This document shows, piece after piece, positions 9,570 through 19,622 of a stretch of DNA of 30,219 nt. Positions within the stretch are counted from its first letter, which is position 1. Every line of letters begins with the position of its first letter. Position numbers and translations under genes: made by a program. This DNA comes from Chara braunii (Eukaryota; Streptophyta; Charophyceae; Charales; Characeae), in assembly GCA_003427395.1 (NCBI GenBank), contig BFEA01000187.1, positions 2,236,355 to 2,266,573 of the forward strand, written 5' to 3'. The notes under the pieces were generated by a model that saw only the letters and a program-made list of their open reading frames with translations, had not been told where the DNA came from and did not search any database.

Positions 9570-10740
9570 GGCTGCACACTTCATAAGTAATTTCGAAACT
9601 GACTAATTAGTAAATCCCGTGATTAGGATAACGACTGATCGCCCAATCACGGGACAGCCAGCAAGCAGGGGCAGCCCTGAGCGAAGGTTGAGCTCGCCGC
9701 CGCTTGCTGGTTCAAGCAGTCTCAGGATTTCGTAATTATGAAATTATTAAATTAATAAATTACTAAAATCCCGTGATTGGGATCACGACAAATCACCCAA
9801 TCACGGAACAGCCAACAAGTGGGAGCAACCCTGAGTGAAGGCTGAACTCGTCGCCGCTTGCTGGTCTAAGCAGTTAGATTATTTCTGTAATTTCAAAATA
9901 AATAAATAACAAAAATCCCGTGATTGGGATCATGTCTAATCACCCAATCACGGGACAACCAGCAAGCGAGAGCAGCCCTAAGTGAAGGCAGAGCTCACCG
10001 CCGCTTGCTGGTTCAAGCAGTCTCAGCATTTCGTAATTATGAAATTAATAAATTACTAAGATCTCGTGATTGGGATCACGACAGATCACCCAATCACGGG
10101 ACAACCAACAAGTGGGAGCAGCCCTGAGTGAAGGCTGAACTCGTCGCCACTTGTTGGTTCAAGCAGTTAGATTATTTCCGTTATTTCGAAATAAATAAAT
10201 AAAAAAAATCCCGTGATTGGGATCACGTCTGATCACCCAATCACGGGACAACCAGCAAGCGGGAGCAGCCCGAAGCGAAGGCTGAGCTCGCCGCCGCTTG
10301 CTGGTTCAAGTAGTCTCTGCATTTTGTAATTTTGAAATTAGTAAATTAGTAAGATCCCGTGATTGGGATCACGACTGATCACCCAATCACGGGACAACCA
10401 GCAAGCGGGAGTTGCCCTAAGTAAAGGTTGGGCTCATCACCGCTTGCTGTCGGAGCAGTTTTAGTATCCTTGTAATTTCGAAATCCAATAATTAGTTGGA
10501 TCCCGTGATTGGGATCACATCTGATCACCCGATCACAGGAGAGTCAGCAAGCGGGAGCAGCCCTAAGTGAAGGCTGCGCTCACCGCCGCTTGCTGGGTGA
10601 AGCATTTTCGTTACTTCAATATTTCTGTAATTTTGAAATAAAATAATTACTAATTAGTTAGATCCCGTGATCGGGATCACGTCTGATCACCCAATCACGT
10701 GACCACCAGCAAGCGGGAACAACACTGAGTGAGGGCAGCA
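9570..10740. repeat. tandem array 1: eight ~147-bp units with two hairpins each
   Basis: The first hairpin of each unit starts at 9615, 9769, 9916, 10062, 10208, 10355, 10501 and 10663, so the period is 146-162 bp. Hairpin 1 is TCCCGTGATTGGG with CCCAATCACGGGA. Hairpin 2 is CCAGCAAGCGG with CCGCTTGCTGG enclosing CAGCCCTGAGTGAAGGCTG, itself a small stem-loop. A 40-50 base AT-rich linker joins units. Units 2 and 4 share linker and stem variants that differ from units 1, 3 and 5, so a two-unit period of about 293 bp is likely. There is no coding content. Confidence 0.92.
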
Positions 10741-10801
10741 CGCTGCTCACCATCACCTGCATGATTATTGGTATGCTTTATTTTATGTTTAAAGCGAAAT
10801 T

Positions 10802-10960
10802 GCACCCTGTGCAGTATATGAACAAGGAGTGTGCATAATGCACCCCTGTGCAGTATTTGAATAAGAGGTTGTGCAAGCTGCGTCCCTGTGTTGTATTCGA
10901 ACAGGGACGACACTAGCCGCACCCTGGGCAGTATTCAAACAGGGCAATGCCGTGTGCTGA
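10802..10960 (+). repeat. four ~39-bp units with small hairpins
   Basis: Units begin GCACCCTG- or GCGTCCCTG-like and contain (G/T)(T/C)AGTAT-like loops. In unit 3, TCCCTGT (10883-10889) pairs with ACAGGGA (10901-10907); in unit 4, CCCTG (10922-10926) pairs with CAGGG (10940-10944). Units 1 and 2 have lost much of the right arm. Relatives occur at 13521-13590. Confidence 0.75.
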
Positions 10961-10974
10961 TGTCAGTAAAATTT

Positions 10975-11510
10975 AATTGTTATGAATTAATTATCATTCT
11001 TGTTATCAGCCTCCAATTGGCTGATCACGAGTCCATGAGCCAGCGGCGCACCAGCCCTAAGTGAAGGCTGCAGTGTACCGATGCCAGTGAAATATAATTA
11101 AATTAATTACTATTCTTGTGAACAACCTCTAATTGGTTGTTCACCAGTCCAAGTGCTAGCGACCCAGCAGCCCTAAGTGAAGGCTGTTGTGTGCCGCTGC
11201 TAGCTGAATTTATTTTAATTAATTATGATTCTTGTGATCAGCCTCTAATTGGCTGATCACCGGCCCATGTGCCAGTTGCACATCAGCCCTAAGTGAAGGC
11301 TGCACTGCGCCGTAGCCCGCGAAGTTTAATTACTCTGAATTCATTATTATTCTTGTGATCAGCCTCTAACTAGCTGATCACCGGCCCATGTGCCAGCGGC
11401 ACATCAACCCTAAGTGAAGGCTGCACTGTGCCGCTGCCCTTGAAATTTAATTATTCTGAATTAATTATTATTCTTGTGATCAGCCTCTAATTGGCTGATC
11501 ACCAGTCCAT
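10975..11510. repeat. tandem array 2: five ~119-bp units with two hairpins each
   Basis: The lead hairpins are at about 11005, 11118, 11234, 11355 and 11476. The common form is GTGATCAGCC, loop TCTAATT, GGCTGATCAC. The second unit has GTGAACAACC and GGTTGTTCAC instead, still perfectly paired. A second, longer stem (GTGCCAGCGGCACA against GTGCCGCTGCC) encloses CAGCCCTAAGTGAAGGCTG, which is also the core of hairpin 2 of array 1. The two arrays therefore share ancestry. Confidence 0.92.
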
Positions 11511-12180
11511 ATGCCGCTGCCCCGCGCAGTAAAGCCACTGATCATAGCTGAGTCTCATTCTCGGTAGTATTTCCGCTTTCCCGAACCCAGCCAAGGTCTG
11601 GGCTAGGTACATGGAGGGGAGGAGAAGCAAGGCGGAAAGAAAGAGAGAGAGAGAGAGCTACCGCGGTGGAATAACACTGTGTGACGGGTGTCAATGACCA
11701 TGTACTAGCGAGAAGCTCGTTCTCATTCTGGTGGGTGGATCTGGTCATGTTCTTCTGGCAAGTTCATTCACGTTTTGGTGCTTGAAGACAAAATGAGGGA
11801 GTAGGGGGAGGAAGCCGCGCACGTGCGCGCGCGCGATTGGAGGATTTGGGAGGCAACCTGAACTCCACACGAATCTGGTCCCTAATGCAGCCGGATTTGT
11901 CTGTGGGAAGTTGATGGATGGCAAATGAATCCGCCCTCAATATTTCACCAGCTTCATTTGGATGTTATTCAAAGACCAGCAAACGTTGGAAGTCAGTTCA
12001 TTTTCGTCCTCCTCATTGCTAAATGTTGTCACTGCTCCCTTCCTGATTTAGCTCAATAGCTGTTCGAGATTCATGGAGGGAACAGTCGTAAAGCATAGCG
12101 CAGAATGGTGAAAGAGACGGGAGCGATCATGTGACTTGAGCGGCACCGTGCACTGTCATCTCAAGATGCCATTATTTAGT
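11511..12180. other. gene-free stretch
   Basis: No gene or repeat is recognised apart from a short GA tract at 11640-11657 and an alternating purine/pyrimidine run, about CGCGCACGTGCGCGCGCGCG, at 11816-11835 with Z-DNA potential. Confidence 0.5.
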
Positions 12181-12189
12181 TTAGTGACG

Positions 12190-12520
12190 GGTACTATAAG
12201 TCAATTCGGGCCAGCAGTCAGCAGCCTGTGTCTGTGACTTCAGAGGTTTGCACTGAACTAGGTGATTCAAGCTCTTGATTTTGTTCAGCAACAACTGTAT
12301 CATGTAGGTCCGAAAGGCTCGAGTACACCACCTGGCTCACCTATTCGATTCCTCACCCCNGNCCCAGGTACTCAGCCTGTTGATCGCAGTGACTTGGGCC
12401 TGCAGGGATCGGACCAGCAATCAGAAAATAGTAGGGGACAGAAACAACAATCTTCTGATCCCGGCGGACTTAANCCCNATCANCANATACCTCAGACTCC
12501 GAANTTTGGCAGATGAACAG
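12190..12520 (+). other. possible 5' leader/gag relic of a retroelement, weak
   Basis: CTATAAG at 12194 could be a TATA-like element, and an 84-codon Gln/Ser/Pro-rich frame (12262-12516) with several unresolved bases follows. Its position upstream of the integrase relic at 16563, on the same strand, would suit a gag start, and Gln-rich N-termini are common in gag. No gag domain can be recognised and 4 kb of satellites plus a gap intervene. Confidence 0.15.
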
Positions 12521-12779
12521 GAGAATTGGACCATTGCAGATTCCAGACACTAGAAGGCAGATGTTTCGNTCTCATACGCACACAAGAGATCGNCGGNCAT
12601 ATCACCGACTCATGGGACAGTATTTAGTTGATTCTCNGTAAAGTTCAGGGAGCAGATACACGGCTACCAACTAAACAATTTTACAGATGCAACAGCAAAC
12701 TGAACAGTCTGTAGACTCACACACTCAGGGCCTAGGCTCAACGTTTTGCAGGTGCGAGACTCAAGGTTGATATTGTTGA

Positions 12780-13245
12780 ATACCTCTCCAGACTAGGCGA
12801 CAACGGGCCAGATCACGTCGGACCAGGTCAGACGAAACCGGGTCAAATCAGATCGGACTCGATCAGATAGTGTCAGAATCAGGCGGAGTCTGCACAGACC
12901 AGACCAAGATCAGACCAGAACAGGCCGAACGCGGACGCGGATCAGATCGGTTGATACCAGACTCATTGAGACCAGACCCAGACCACAGTTGAGAACAGTT
13001 GAAAACAGACCCGACCGGACTCAGACCAGGCAAGATGAGACCGGTCTGAGATCAGACCAGATGAGACCGGACTCAGACAAGACCGGACTTGACTAAGACA
13101 AAGTCAGTTCAGAACAGATCAGACATCCACTCAGACAGACCAGACCAGATGGGACCAGACCAGACCGGAGATTTGACTCACTCTGACTAGATCAGACTAA
13201 AATCGGACCAGACCAGGTTTGGACCCGGACTCAAACCAAGGATCA
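12780..13245. repeat. degenerate AGACCAGATC-type satellite
   Basis: Short phrases such as GACCAGA, CAGATCGGA and AGACCGGAC recur throughout with no fixed period. It looks like a heavily decayed satellite with a 5-10 bp core. Confidence 0.75.
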
Positions 13246-13520
13246 GACCTCAACGGGACCGCGATGCTACTCTATTTTTTTTGGTCTATTGGCGGGATTG
13301 GTCGACTTGGATCAGCCCTTCGGCTGAAGTGGTTGTTGGGTGTCATTCTGCTTTCGAGTATCCAAATGTCGCACCTTGGTTTCAACACGTGTCAGGTTGC
13401 AAGAGTCATGGAACAGCTCTCTCGAGGGTAACAGACACGGGGCGGAATACAGGGTCATTCCGGTGTGCCGGCATAACACTTTCTACCGGTTGATAACGGT
13501 CTTCCACCTTTACAACTCAG

Positions 13521-13590
13521 AGCTGCATCCTGTACTCTATTTGAACAGGGGAAACACAGAGCTGTTTGTTGTGTTCTATATGAACAAGAC
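13521..13590 (+). repeat. two hairpins related to 10802-10960
   Basis: CCTGT (13529-13533) pairs with ACAGG (13545-13549) around ACTCTATTTGA. TTGTT (13566-13570) pairs with AACAA (13583-13587) around GTGTTCTATATG. The loops resemble each other and those at 10802-10960, while the stems differ and stay paired. Confidence 0.6.
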
Positions 13591-13699
13591 AAGGCATATA
13601 CACTTTCAGTGTTTAATTTGGTTAGGAGGGATGCAGAACTACACTCCTGAGCATTTTTCGTATAGTGCGCAGCTTTCGAGCAGGGGAAATCAGGTTACA

Positions 13700-14291
13700 G
13701 CAGACCTCATCCATTTTAAGTAAGTTCATTGAAATCAGTTCCTTCTCAACAAGTCTCGTTAATCTAAGTGAAATCAGTTCAATATAAGGAAGTTTGGTTT
13801 ATTTTGAGTGTGCCCGTTTCAGGTTCAGTGAAGACAATTTAGCCGTAGTAATTTCATATCAGATTCAGCGATTTCAGTTTCATCTCAGCAAGTTCAGTCC
13901 GGGCTCAATGAACTCAGTTCAATCTCAGTAATTTCAGTTTGGATTCAGTGAAATTGATTCAGTCCTGCCAAGTTCAGTTCAATATCGGAATTCAGATCTA
14001 AGTGAGGTTTTCAGTGTAAGTTTCAGTTCAATTCTCAGTTCGGTATTAGTCAATTCATATCAGTTTCAATAAGTTCAATTTGGTTGACCTAATCTCCGTA
14101 AGTTCAGTTCCAGCGAGATCAGTTCAGTTCCAATGAGATCCGTTCAGTTCCAGCGAGATTAGTTCAATTCCAGTGAGATCAGTTCAGTTCCTGCGGGATC
14201 AGTTCAGTTCCAGTGAGATCAGTTCAGTTCCTGCGAGATCAGTTCAGTTCCTGTGAGATCAATTCAGTTCCAGCGAGATCAGTTCAGTTCC
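13700..14291 (+). repeat. AGTTCAGTTCC satellite, homogeneous 20-bp units at the right
   Basis: From 13700 to 14095 degenerate AAGTTCAGTT/AATTCAGTTT phrases recur. From about 14100 to the gap the unit becomes a regular 20-mer, AGTTCAGTTCCAGCGAGATC, with small variants, in about nine to ten copies. The array probably continues into the gap. Confidence 0.9.
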
Positions 14292-15151
14292 NNNNNNNNN
14301 NNNNNNNNNNNNNNNNNNNNNNNNNNNNNNNNNNNNNNNNNNNNNNNNNNNNNNNNNNNNNNNNNNNNNNNNNNNNNNNNNNNNNNNNNNNNNNNNNNNN
14401 NNNNNNNNNNNNNNNNNNNNNNNNNNNNNNNNNNNNNNNNNNNNNNNNNNNNNNNNNNNNNNNNNNNNNNNNNNNNNNNNNNNNNNNNNNNNNNNNNNNN
14501 NNNNNNNNNNNNNNNNNNNNNNNNNNNNNNNNNNNNNNNNNNNNNNNNNNNNNNNNNNNNNNNNNNNNNNNNNNNNNNNNNNNNNNNNNNNNNNNNNNNN
14601 NNNNNNNNNNNNNNNNNNNNNNNNNNNNNNNNNNNNNNNNNNNNNNNNNNNNNNNNNNNNNNNNNNNNNNNNNNNNNNNNNNNNNNNNNNNNNNNNNNNN
14701 NNNNNNNNNNNNNNNNNNNNNNNNNNNNNNNNNNNNNNNNNNNNNNNNNNNNNNNNNNNNNNNNNNNNNNNNNNNNNNNNNNNNNNNNNNNNNNNNNNNN
14801 NNNNNNNNNNNNNNNNNNNNNNNNNNNNNNNNNNNNNNNNNNNNNNNNNNNNNNNNNNNNNNNNNNNNNNNNNNNNNNNNNNNNNNNNNNNNNNNNNNNN
14901 NNNNNNNNNNNNNNNNNNNNNNNNNNNNNNNNNNNNNNNNNNNNNNNNNNNNNNNNNNNNNNNNNNNNNNNNNNNNNNNNNNNNNNNNNNNNNNNNNNNN
15001 NNNNNNNNNNNNNNNNNNNNNNNNNNNNNNNNNNNNNNNNNNNNNNNNNNNNNNNNNNNNNNNNNNNNNNNNNNNNNNNNNNNNNNNNNNNNNNNNNNNN
15101 NNNNNNNNNNNNNNNNNNNNNNNNNNNNNNNNNNNNNNNNNNNNNNNNNNN
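14292..15151. other. assembly gap (N run)
   Basis: About 860 unresolved bases. The gap begins inside the 20-bp satellite and ends at the edge of a different ~40-bp repeat, so it is most likely unassembled satellite DNA; its stated length may not be real. Confidence 1.
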
Positions 15152-15500
15152 CGCTGGTCACAGCGGATAGTTCCGGTGACAGCAGCGAAATGCTGGCCAT
15201 AGCGGGAGACTCCGGTGGTAGCAGCGACGACGCTGGTCACAGCGGACAGTTCCAGTGACAGCAACACAAGTGCTGGCCACAGCGGGAGGTCCCAGTGGTA
15301 GTGGCAACGATGCTGGTCACAATAGGTGATCTCTGTGATGCTACAGCGGGAGGTCCCGGTGGTAGTGGCAACGATGCTAGTCACAACAGGTGATCTCGGT
15401 GACAACAGCAAAGTGGTGGTTATAGTGGGCTCTCCTAGTGACAGCAGTAACAGTTATGTCACAGCAAGTGCTCTCGGTGACATCAGTGCTCAGCAAGACT
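15152..15500 (+). repeat. ~40-bp repeat, alternating unit types
   Basis: Units start GCTGGTCACAGCGG or GCTGGCCACAGCGGGAG and continue with CCGGTGACAGCAGC or CCGGTGGTAGCAGC. The two types alternate, giving an ~80-bp higher-order period that decays toward 15500. The long frames reported over the N run and this block are meaningless. Confidence 0.85.
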
Positions 15501-16020
15501 GATCAGATGACAAGTGAGCAACTTCAAAATCAGTGAGCATCTGAGTGCAGCAGACTCAAGACAAAAGTTTATCGCGTATGACATAACAAGATTCGAGTAC
15601 AGTCATCAGATACATATTGAGGAGACCTTCTCAAGATGTACTTGGACGTGGTGTCAGATGCTCTGAGAGATCGGGATTGAGGTTGAAAGTGAGAGGGGAG
15701 AATGAGAGTAGAGACACTGAGCACTGACCATGTCCTCGTCATTGTACTCTTGAGATGATACGAGCTCTCATTTTTCCCTTATTCATCTTGTCTTTGCCTT
15801 GAGTCAGTCAGTCTTGATTATCTCTTCTGACATTGTTTGATGATTGTGTTCTTTGCTAATCATGTCACACTTCTCAACCTCTAAATTGGCAAACTTGACA
15901 CATACATGGCCTATTCAGCTTAATTTTAATTTATTACTTGCATCATCATTGCTGTTCCGAATAACAATCAAGGATTCATAAGACCGGGGTCCGATGAAGA
16001 CCACAATTGAAGGGTCTCGC
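15501..16020. other. gene-free stretch
   Basis: No gene, RNA or clear repeat is seen. TCAG/CAGT-rich words suggest a decayed continuation of the satellites to the left. Confidence 0.4.
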
Positions 16021-16024
16021 TCGA

Positions 16025-16240
16025 GGACGGGCGCACACAACAGGAAGGGATTTGCTTTATTTAATTTTTATTTATTTACTGCAAAAGCACACAAAATCCT
16101 GCGTGAGAGCCTGTTGGCTTTCCGGTCGCCAGAGATGGCCGAACTGGAAAAAGTGCGACAAAAATGGCGCCGTTGCCGGGGCTGGAAAAATTTTTCATGT
16201 CCGGAACGAGCCCGGGTCAGCAAACAGCTTTGAGCTTTGA
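16025..16240 (-). mobile_element. possible SINE-like insert with (AATA) tail on the minus strand
   Basis: This block is richer in G+C than its AT-rich surroundings. Read on the minus strand it ends in a GTAAATAAATAAAAATTAAA tail, as non-LTR retroposed elements often do. A possible degenerate B box (GGGCTCGTTCC) lies near its minus-strand 5' end. No second copy occurs in the window, so family status cannot be shown. Confidence 0.3.
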
Positions 16241-16562
16241 TTAGGGCGTGAGAACTGTTGACAATATTTTGAACTTCATATCAATTTTATTATTCTCATT
16301 GAGTCTTGATTTTCTCGAGGATCACAGTTGCTAATTGTGTTTAATCTCTTTATGTGTGAGGTACTCGCTTGGACCGAAGAAGGAGAATGACATTGATTGA
16401 TGGAGAAGATCAGACTTGATCAAAGGTATGCTTTATGAACCCTTGACATCCTTGAGAAGCTGGGAAAGAAGAGGACAAATCAAGAGCAGAGACTCTCTTA
16501 TCAAGAATGTTAATCAGTGATGCATTGAAAAAACATTCAAAATTCACTACAAAAAGAGATAT

Positions 16563-16865
16563 TCCCCTATCAGTATGAACATTGTTGGGCTTATCATTCT
16601 TGTAGTTCAGCTACCTGCTTTTATCCTTCTGTTCGACAATTCTCTTGAGACTAAGTGGACTAAACGATTGGAGCCCAGATGATTTGGTCCTTACAGAATC
16701 ACTGGAGAAGCAGAACACAAAGTTTATGAGATATCAGAGATGAATGGATCCAGGGTTCATGACATGGTATCAGGGTCAAGACTTCGTAAGTTCATTTTCA
16801 GAAACCCAGATCTAATCCCTACAGTGACCTCAAAGGGAGGGAAGAAAGGTCAGTCATCGAAGTGA
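16563..16865 (+). pseudogene. Ty3/gypsy integrase C-terminus (GPY/F module), broken
   Basis: The frame 16563-16865 reads LLFDNSLETKWTKRL, EPR, a TGA stop, then FGPYRITGEAEHKVYEI and RVHDMVSGSRLRKF, ending in TGA at 16863. This is the GPY/F module of a gypsy integrase; the stop falls exactly where the conserved W of RWFGPY would be (TGG changed to TGA). No chromodomain follows, unlike the element at 3-446, and the two sequences are clearly different lineages. No integrase core, RNase H or reverse transcriptase was found in the preceding bases; the region upstream is satellites and a gap. The downstream ~1.7 kb with hairpin-rich repeats may be its 3' untranslated region and LTR, though no LTR edge could be set. 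Confidence 0.8.
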
Positions 16866-17269
16866 GAAAACAGTTCTAGAGAACTAAGAGAGAAGTACGG
16901 TAACACAATGAGACAGCAAGGCTGAATTTTAAGCGGACTGTAATCGTTCATGTATGGTTAATTCAACATTTCAAATCTTCTGCATGTCAGTTAATTTTTC
17001 GCTTCAGCAAGCAACAGAGTTAATAAGACTATATCTTTGATGCAATGCTACAGTCGATCCATGAGTCTCAAGTCCCTTAGAGTGAGGAATAACTGTGAGA
17101 AACAGTTTTTCGTGAGCATTGACGCAGTGTCAAGATCAGAGAACTCATGACTGTGGCATATCAAGAAATGTAATCAGTGTTCTTCCTATGATAGAGAGAA
17201 AGCATGATGAGCATAGAGAAGTTCAGTTCTGTCTGACTAAGAGTTGTCAGCAGAAAAACTTCATGCCTC

Positions 17270-17520
17270 TGACTAAGTTGTCAGTCCTCACTCAGAAGAG
17301 GGAAAGGACCTGTCTGAGATCAGCACTTCATTATTTCCTTGGGACTGACGGGACGTCTCTTGGAAAAGAAAATTTCCAGCTGAGGGAAGGGACCTCTCTG
17401 GGACCAGCACTGAGTATCCTTCTTGAGACTGAAGGAAGGTCTCCTGTAAGAGCTTAGTGTTGGTTATCATGTTGCTGTTCAGTGACTCTTGAGATTGACG
17501 TGACGTCTTTTGAGAAATGT
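17270..17520 (+). repeat. two to three ~95-bp degenerate units (GACTGACGGGACGTCT)
   Basis: The order GAGGGAAAGGACC, GATCAGCACT, TTGGGACTGACGGGACGTCT recurs about 95 bases later as GAGGGAAGGGACC, GACCAGCACT, TTGAGACTGAAGGAAGGTCT, and a third time in part (TTGAGATTGACGTGACGTCT). Related GACTGACGGGACG phrases occur again near 17878 and 18069. The 112-codon frame over them is repeat-derived. Confidence 0.7.
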
Positions 17521-17583
17521 TTGTCCTATTATGGAGCGTGAGCAGCTTGCTTGTGGGATGCATTGATTGTCGGGGCCAGCCAG

Positions 17584-17860
17584 AACCTTACCGCAGTAGG
17601 TTGCAATCTAGTAGGGTCAGCAGGTCCTCGACGCGAGTGTCGAATTCCGTACTTGACTGAGGCTAAGGCTCCGGGAGTTTGGCCTGTGAGGTTGAAAGGG
17701 GTCCGCTGGAACCCTACCGCAGTCAGAGGATGCAATCCAGTGACAGAGCCTTGAATTGTAGTTAGACCGGGTCCTACGTTCAAAAATCTGGGCGGGACAG
17801 TCAGCGCCCTTGGCCAAAGACTGGTAGGTGAGTCGGTCCCTGACCACAGTGGTCAAATCC
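17584..17860 (+). repeat. hairpins with conserved (ACC)GCAGT/ACAGT loop and variable stem
   Basis: AACCT (17584-17588) pairs with AGGTT (17598-17602) around TACCGCAGT. Near 17712 a CCCT/AGAGG version encloses ACCGCAGTC. TGACC (17841-17845) pairs with GGTCA (17851-17855) around ACAGT. Each is followed by GCAATC or AAATC. Loop and flank persist while stems differ. Confidence 0.65.
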
Positions 17861-17879
17861 GAGTTCGGGACAGTCTAAC

Positions 17880-18125
17880 TGACGAGACGTCTACTGTCAT
17901 AGGGTGACCAGACCCGCTATAGTTTGGGTGTCCTGGCCAGAGTGCCAAAGGACTGTCATACTCGGGTAGTGGGTATGCTTGGTCCTGACCTAGAGGCAAG
18001 GTCAAAGGGGATGTCAAGACAAATGGTCTGACTAGTCCTGGCCTGAGGCGGGCCGAACGAGGTATGTCAGACTGACGGGACGCCTGTCATTCCTGGCCAG
18101 TGGTAGGCCAAAACCAAGGCAATCA
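17880..18125 (+). repeat. CCTGGCC/CCTGACC hairpin series
   Basis: A phrase (T)CCTG(G/A)CC followed by a short spacer and a matching arm recurs near 17929, 17973, 18037 and 18092: for example GACCT/AGGTC around AGAGGCA, and GGCC/GGCC around AGTGGTA. Each is followed by an A-rich word (CAAAGG, CGAACG, AAAACC). The stems differ between copies. Confidence 0.55.
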
Positions 18126-18349
18126 ATAACTCTTGGGTGTGAAGAAGTGTTTTTACTATGTTTATTAATTTTATTAGTTTAATATTTTATTATTTTATAA
18201 CTATTTTATTTTATTTTGGGTTTTATTTTGTTACTTGTTGCTTGGCTGATGACTATTGTCTGCTTGCTGGGGCATAGATTGTTGTCTGTGGGACTCGCTA
18301 TTTTGCTGGTATACAAAGGCTCATTTGAAGTTCCTCATACAAGAGAAAA

Positions 18350-18530
18350 GGAAAAAGGGTTTGGTATCCTTTTTCCCTGTCTGAGAAGTTGAGGAGATGC
18401 CTCACTTAGACCAAGGAAAGAAAACAGGGTTTGGTATCTCATGAGTCACATAAAGAAGTTGGGAAGATATCTTACTCAAACCAGAGAACAAAAAAGAGGG
18501 TTTGGTATGCCCTGTCTCCAGCATGGTGGA
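18350..18530 (+). repeat. ~65-bp units with GTTTGGTAT loop
   Basis: GGAAAAAGG (18350-18358) and CCTTTTTCC (18368-18376) form a perfect 9-bp stem around GTTTGGTAT. The motif AGGGTTTGGTAT recurs near 18426 and 18499 within tandem units that also contain GAAGTTG-GA-GAT. The later stems are shorter (AGGG/CCCT in the third copy). Confidence 0.65.
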
Positions 18531-19622
18531 CCGGACAAGTGTCCCGAGCGTTGATGTCAGACTAACAATGTTTTCGACTTTTCATTCAAGGTGAAAGTTA
18601 AGGTAGTTTTTCTCTGACATGAAGTTTATATTGAGAACTGATTTTAGGAGGACAAGAGGTCAAAATCAGCAACAAACAAGACAGTGGAAACATGATCCTT
18701 CTTAAATTTATTTGGTGGCCGACAAGTGGCCTGGTTCACGAGGAACCTGCGTCCCCGGCCTCAAGGTGTTAAAACTCTCAAGCCAGGGACACTATGAGTG
18801 ATGAGTGAATTGAAGATTTTCAAGAAAACAGATTCAGAAAGCCGAGAAAAAGTCGCGCCTATACAGGATATAGAAGATGATCATGAGTTCGATCTGAAGC
18901 AGGGAGAGAAGAAAAACGATGCAGAGAAGAATACAACTATTGGAGTGAGGAGATGAGGGAACTGCGTAAGCAATAGAGAATGGTGGAGCAGGCACTAGGG
19001 CTCTACTCGCCGTGGGGGTAATAGGAGCTCTGGGAGAGTAAGGAGGGGAGGAAGTGTTGGGCGCGCCATAGCGCGCTTCGAACTTCTTTCGAAAGTACTC
19101 CATCTTTTCTGGGGATGGAGTCCTTTCGTACCATGCAGAGAGTGGGCGGCGCGGATAAGACCGTGAGTGCGCTCCATAGCCCCGTATATCTTTTTCCTCC
19201 TCCTCAGAACTATAGTCACGTCGTGCACGGACCGGCGGTTCTTCCCGAGCTTTACACCCTCTCCCTCCTATTCCTCTTCCCTATCCGCGACGTGCCTCAG
19301 GCATGGTGAAAAGAGAAAAGAGTACGTAGTGACAAAGGTGGAGACTAAGAGAGCCGTGAAAGAAAGAAGAATCGTACTATTAAGGAAGAGAGAGGGAAGC
19401 AGTTGTGCAGATCACTCGGTATCGCTTCACGATAGGAAAACAGAGTGTGCTACCATGCACCACAGTAAGTGTGGGAAAATTGTCAGCGCAAGTTTACTAT
19501 GAGAGCTCCACGACGGGTTGTGATGAGAATGGATGAGGTACGCCCTCGGCTTTTGCTGTTTTATACTAATTGCCTACATCGTTTTTGGCCCAGCGGGGAC
19601 GCTGGGCGGGGGTTTGGTATCA
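18531..19622. other. gene-free stretch
   Basis: No gene, RNA or repeat is recognised. Short frames on both strands (for example 18834-19103 minus and 19167-19502 plus) overlap each other and have no recognisable domain. A stray GGGTTTGGTATCATG sits at 19611, directly before copy B. Confidence 0.4.

Noticed and set aside
9570-11510. CRISPR array
   Set aside because: Repeats are 119-147 bp with no short unique spacers, the context is eukaryotic, and there are no cas genes.
14213-15411. 300-375 codon frames
   Set aside because: They consist almost wholly of N bases from the assembly gap.
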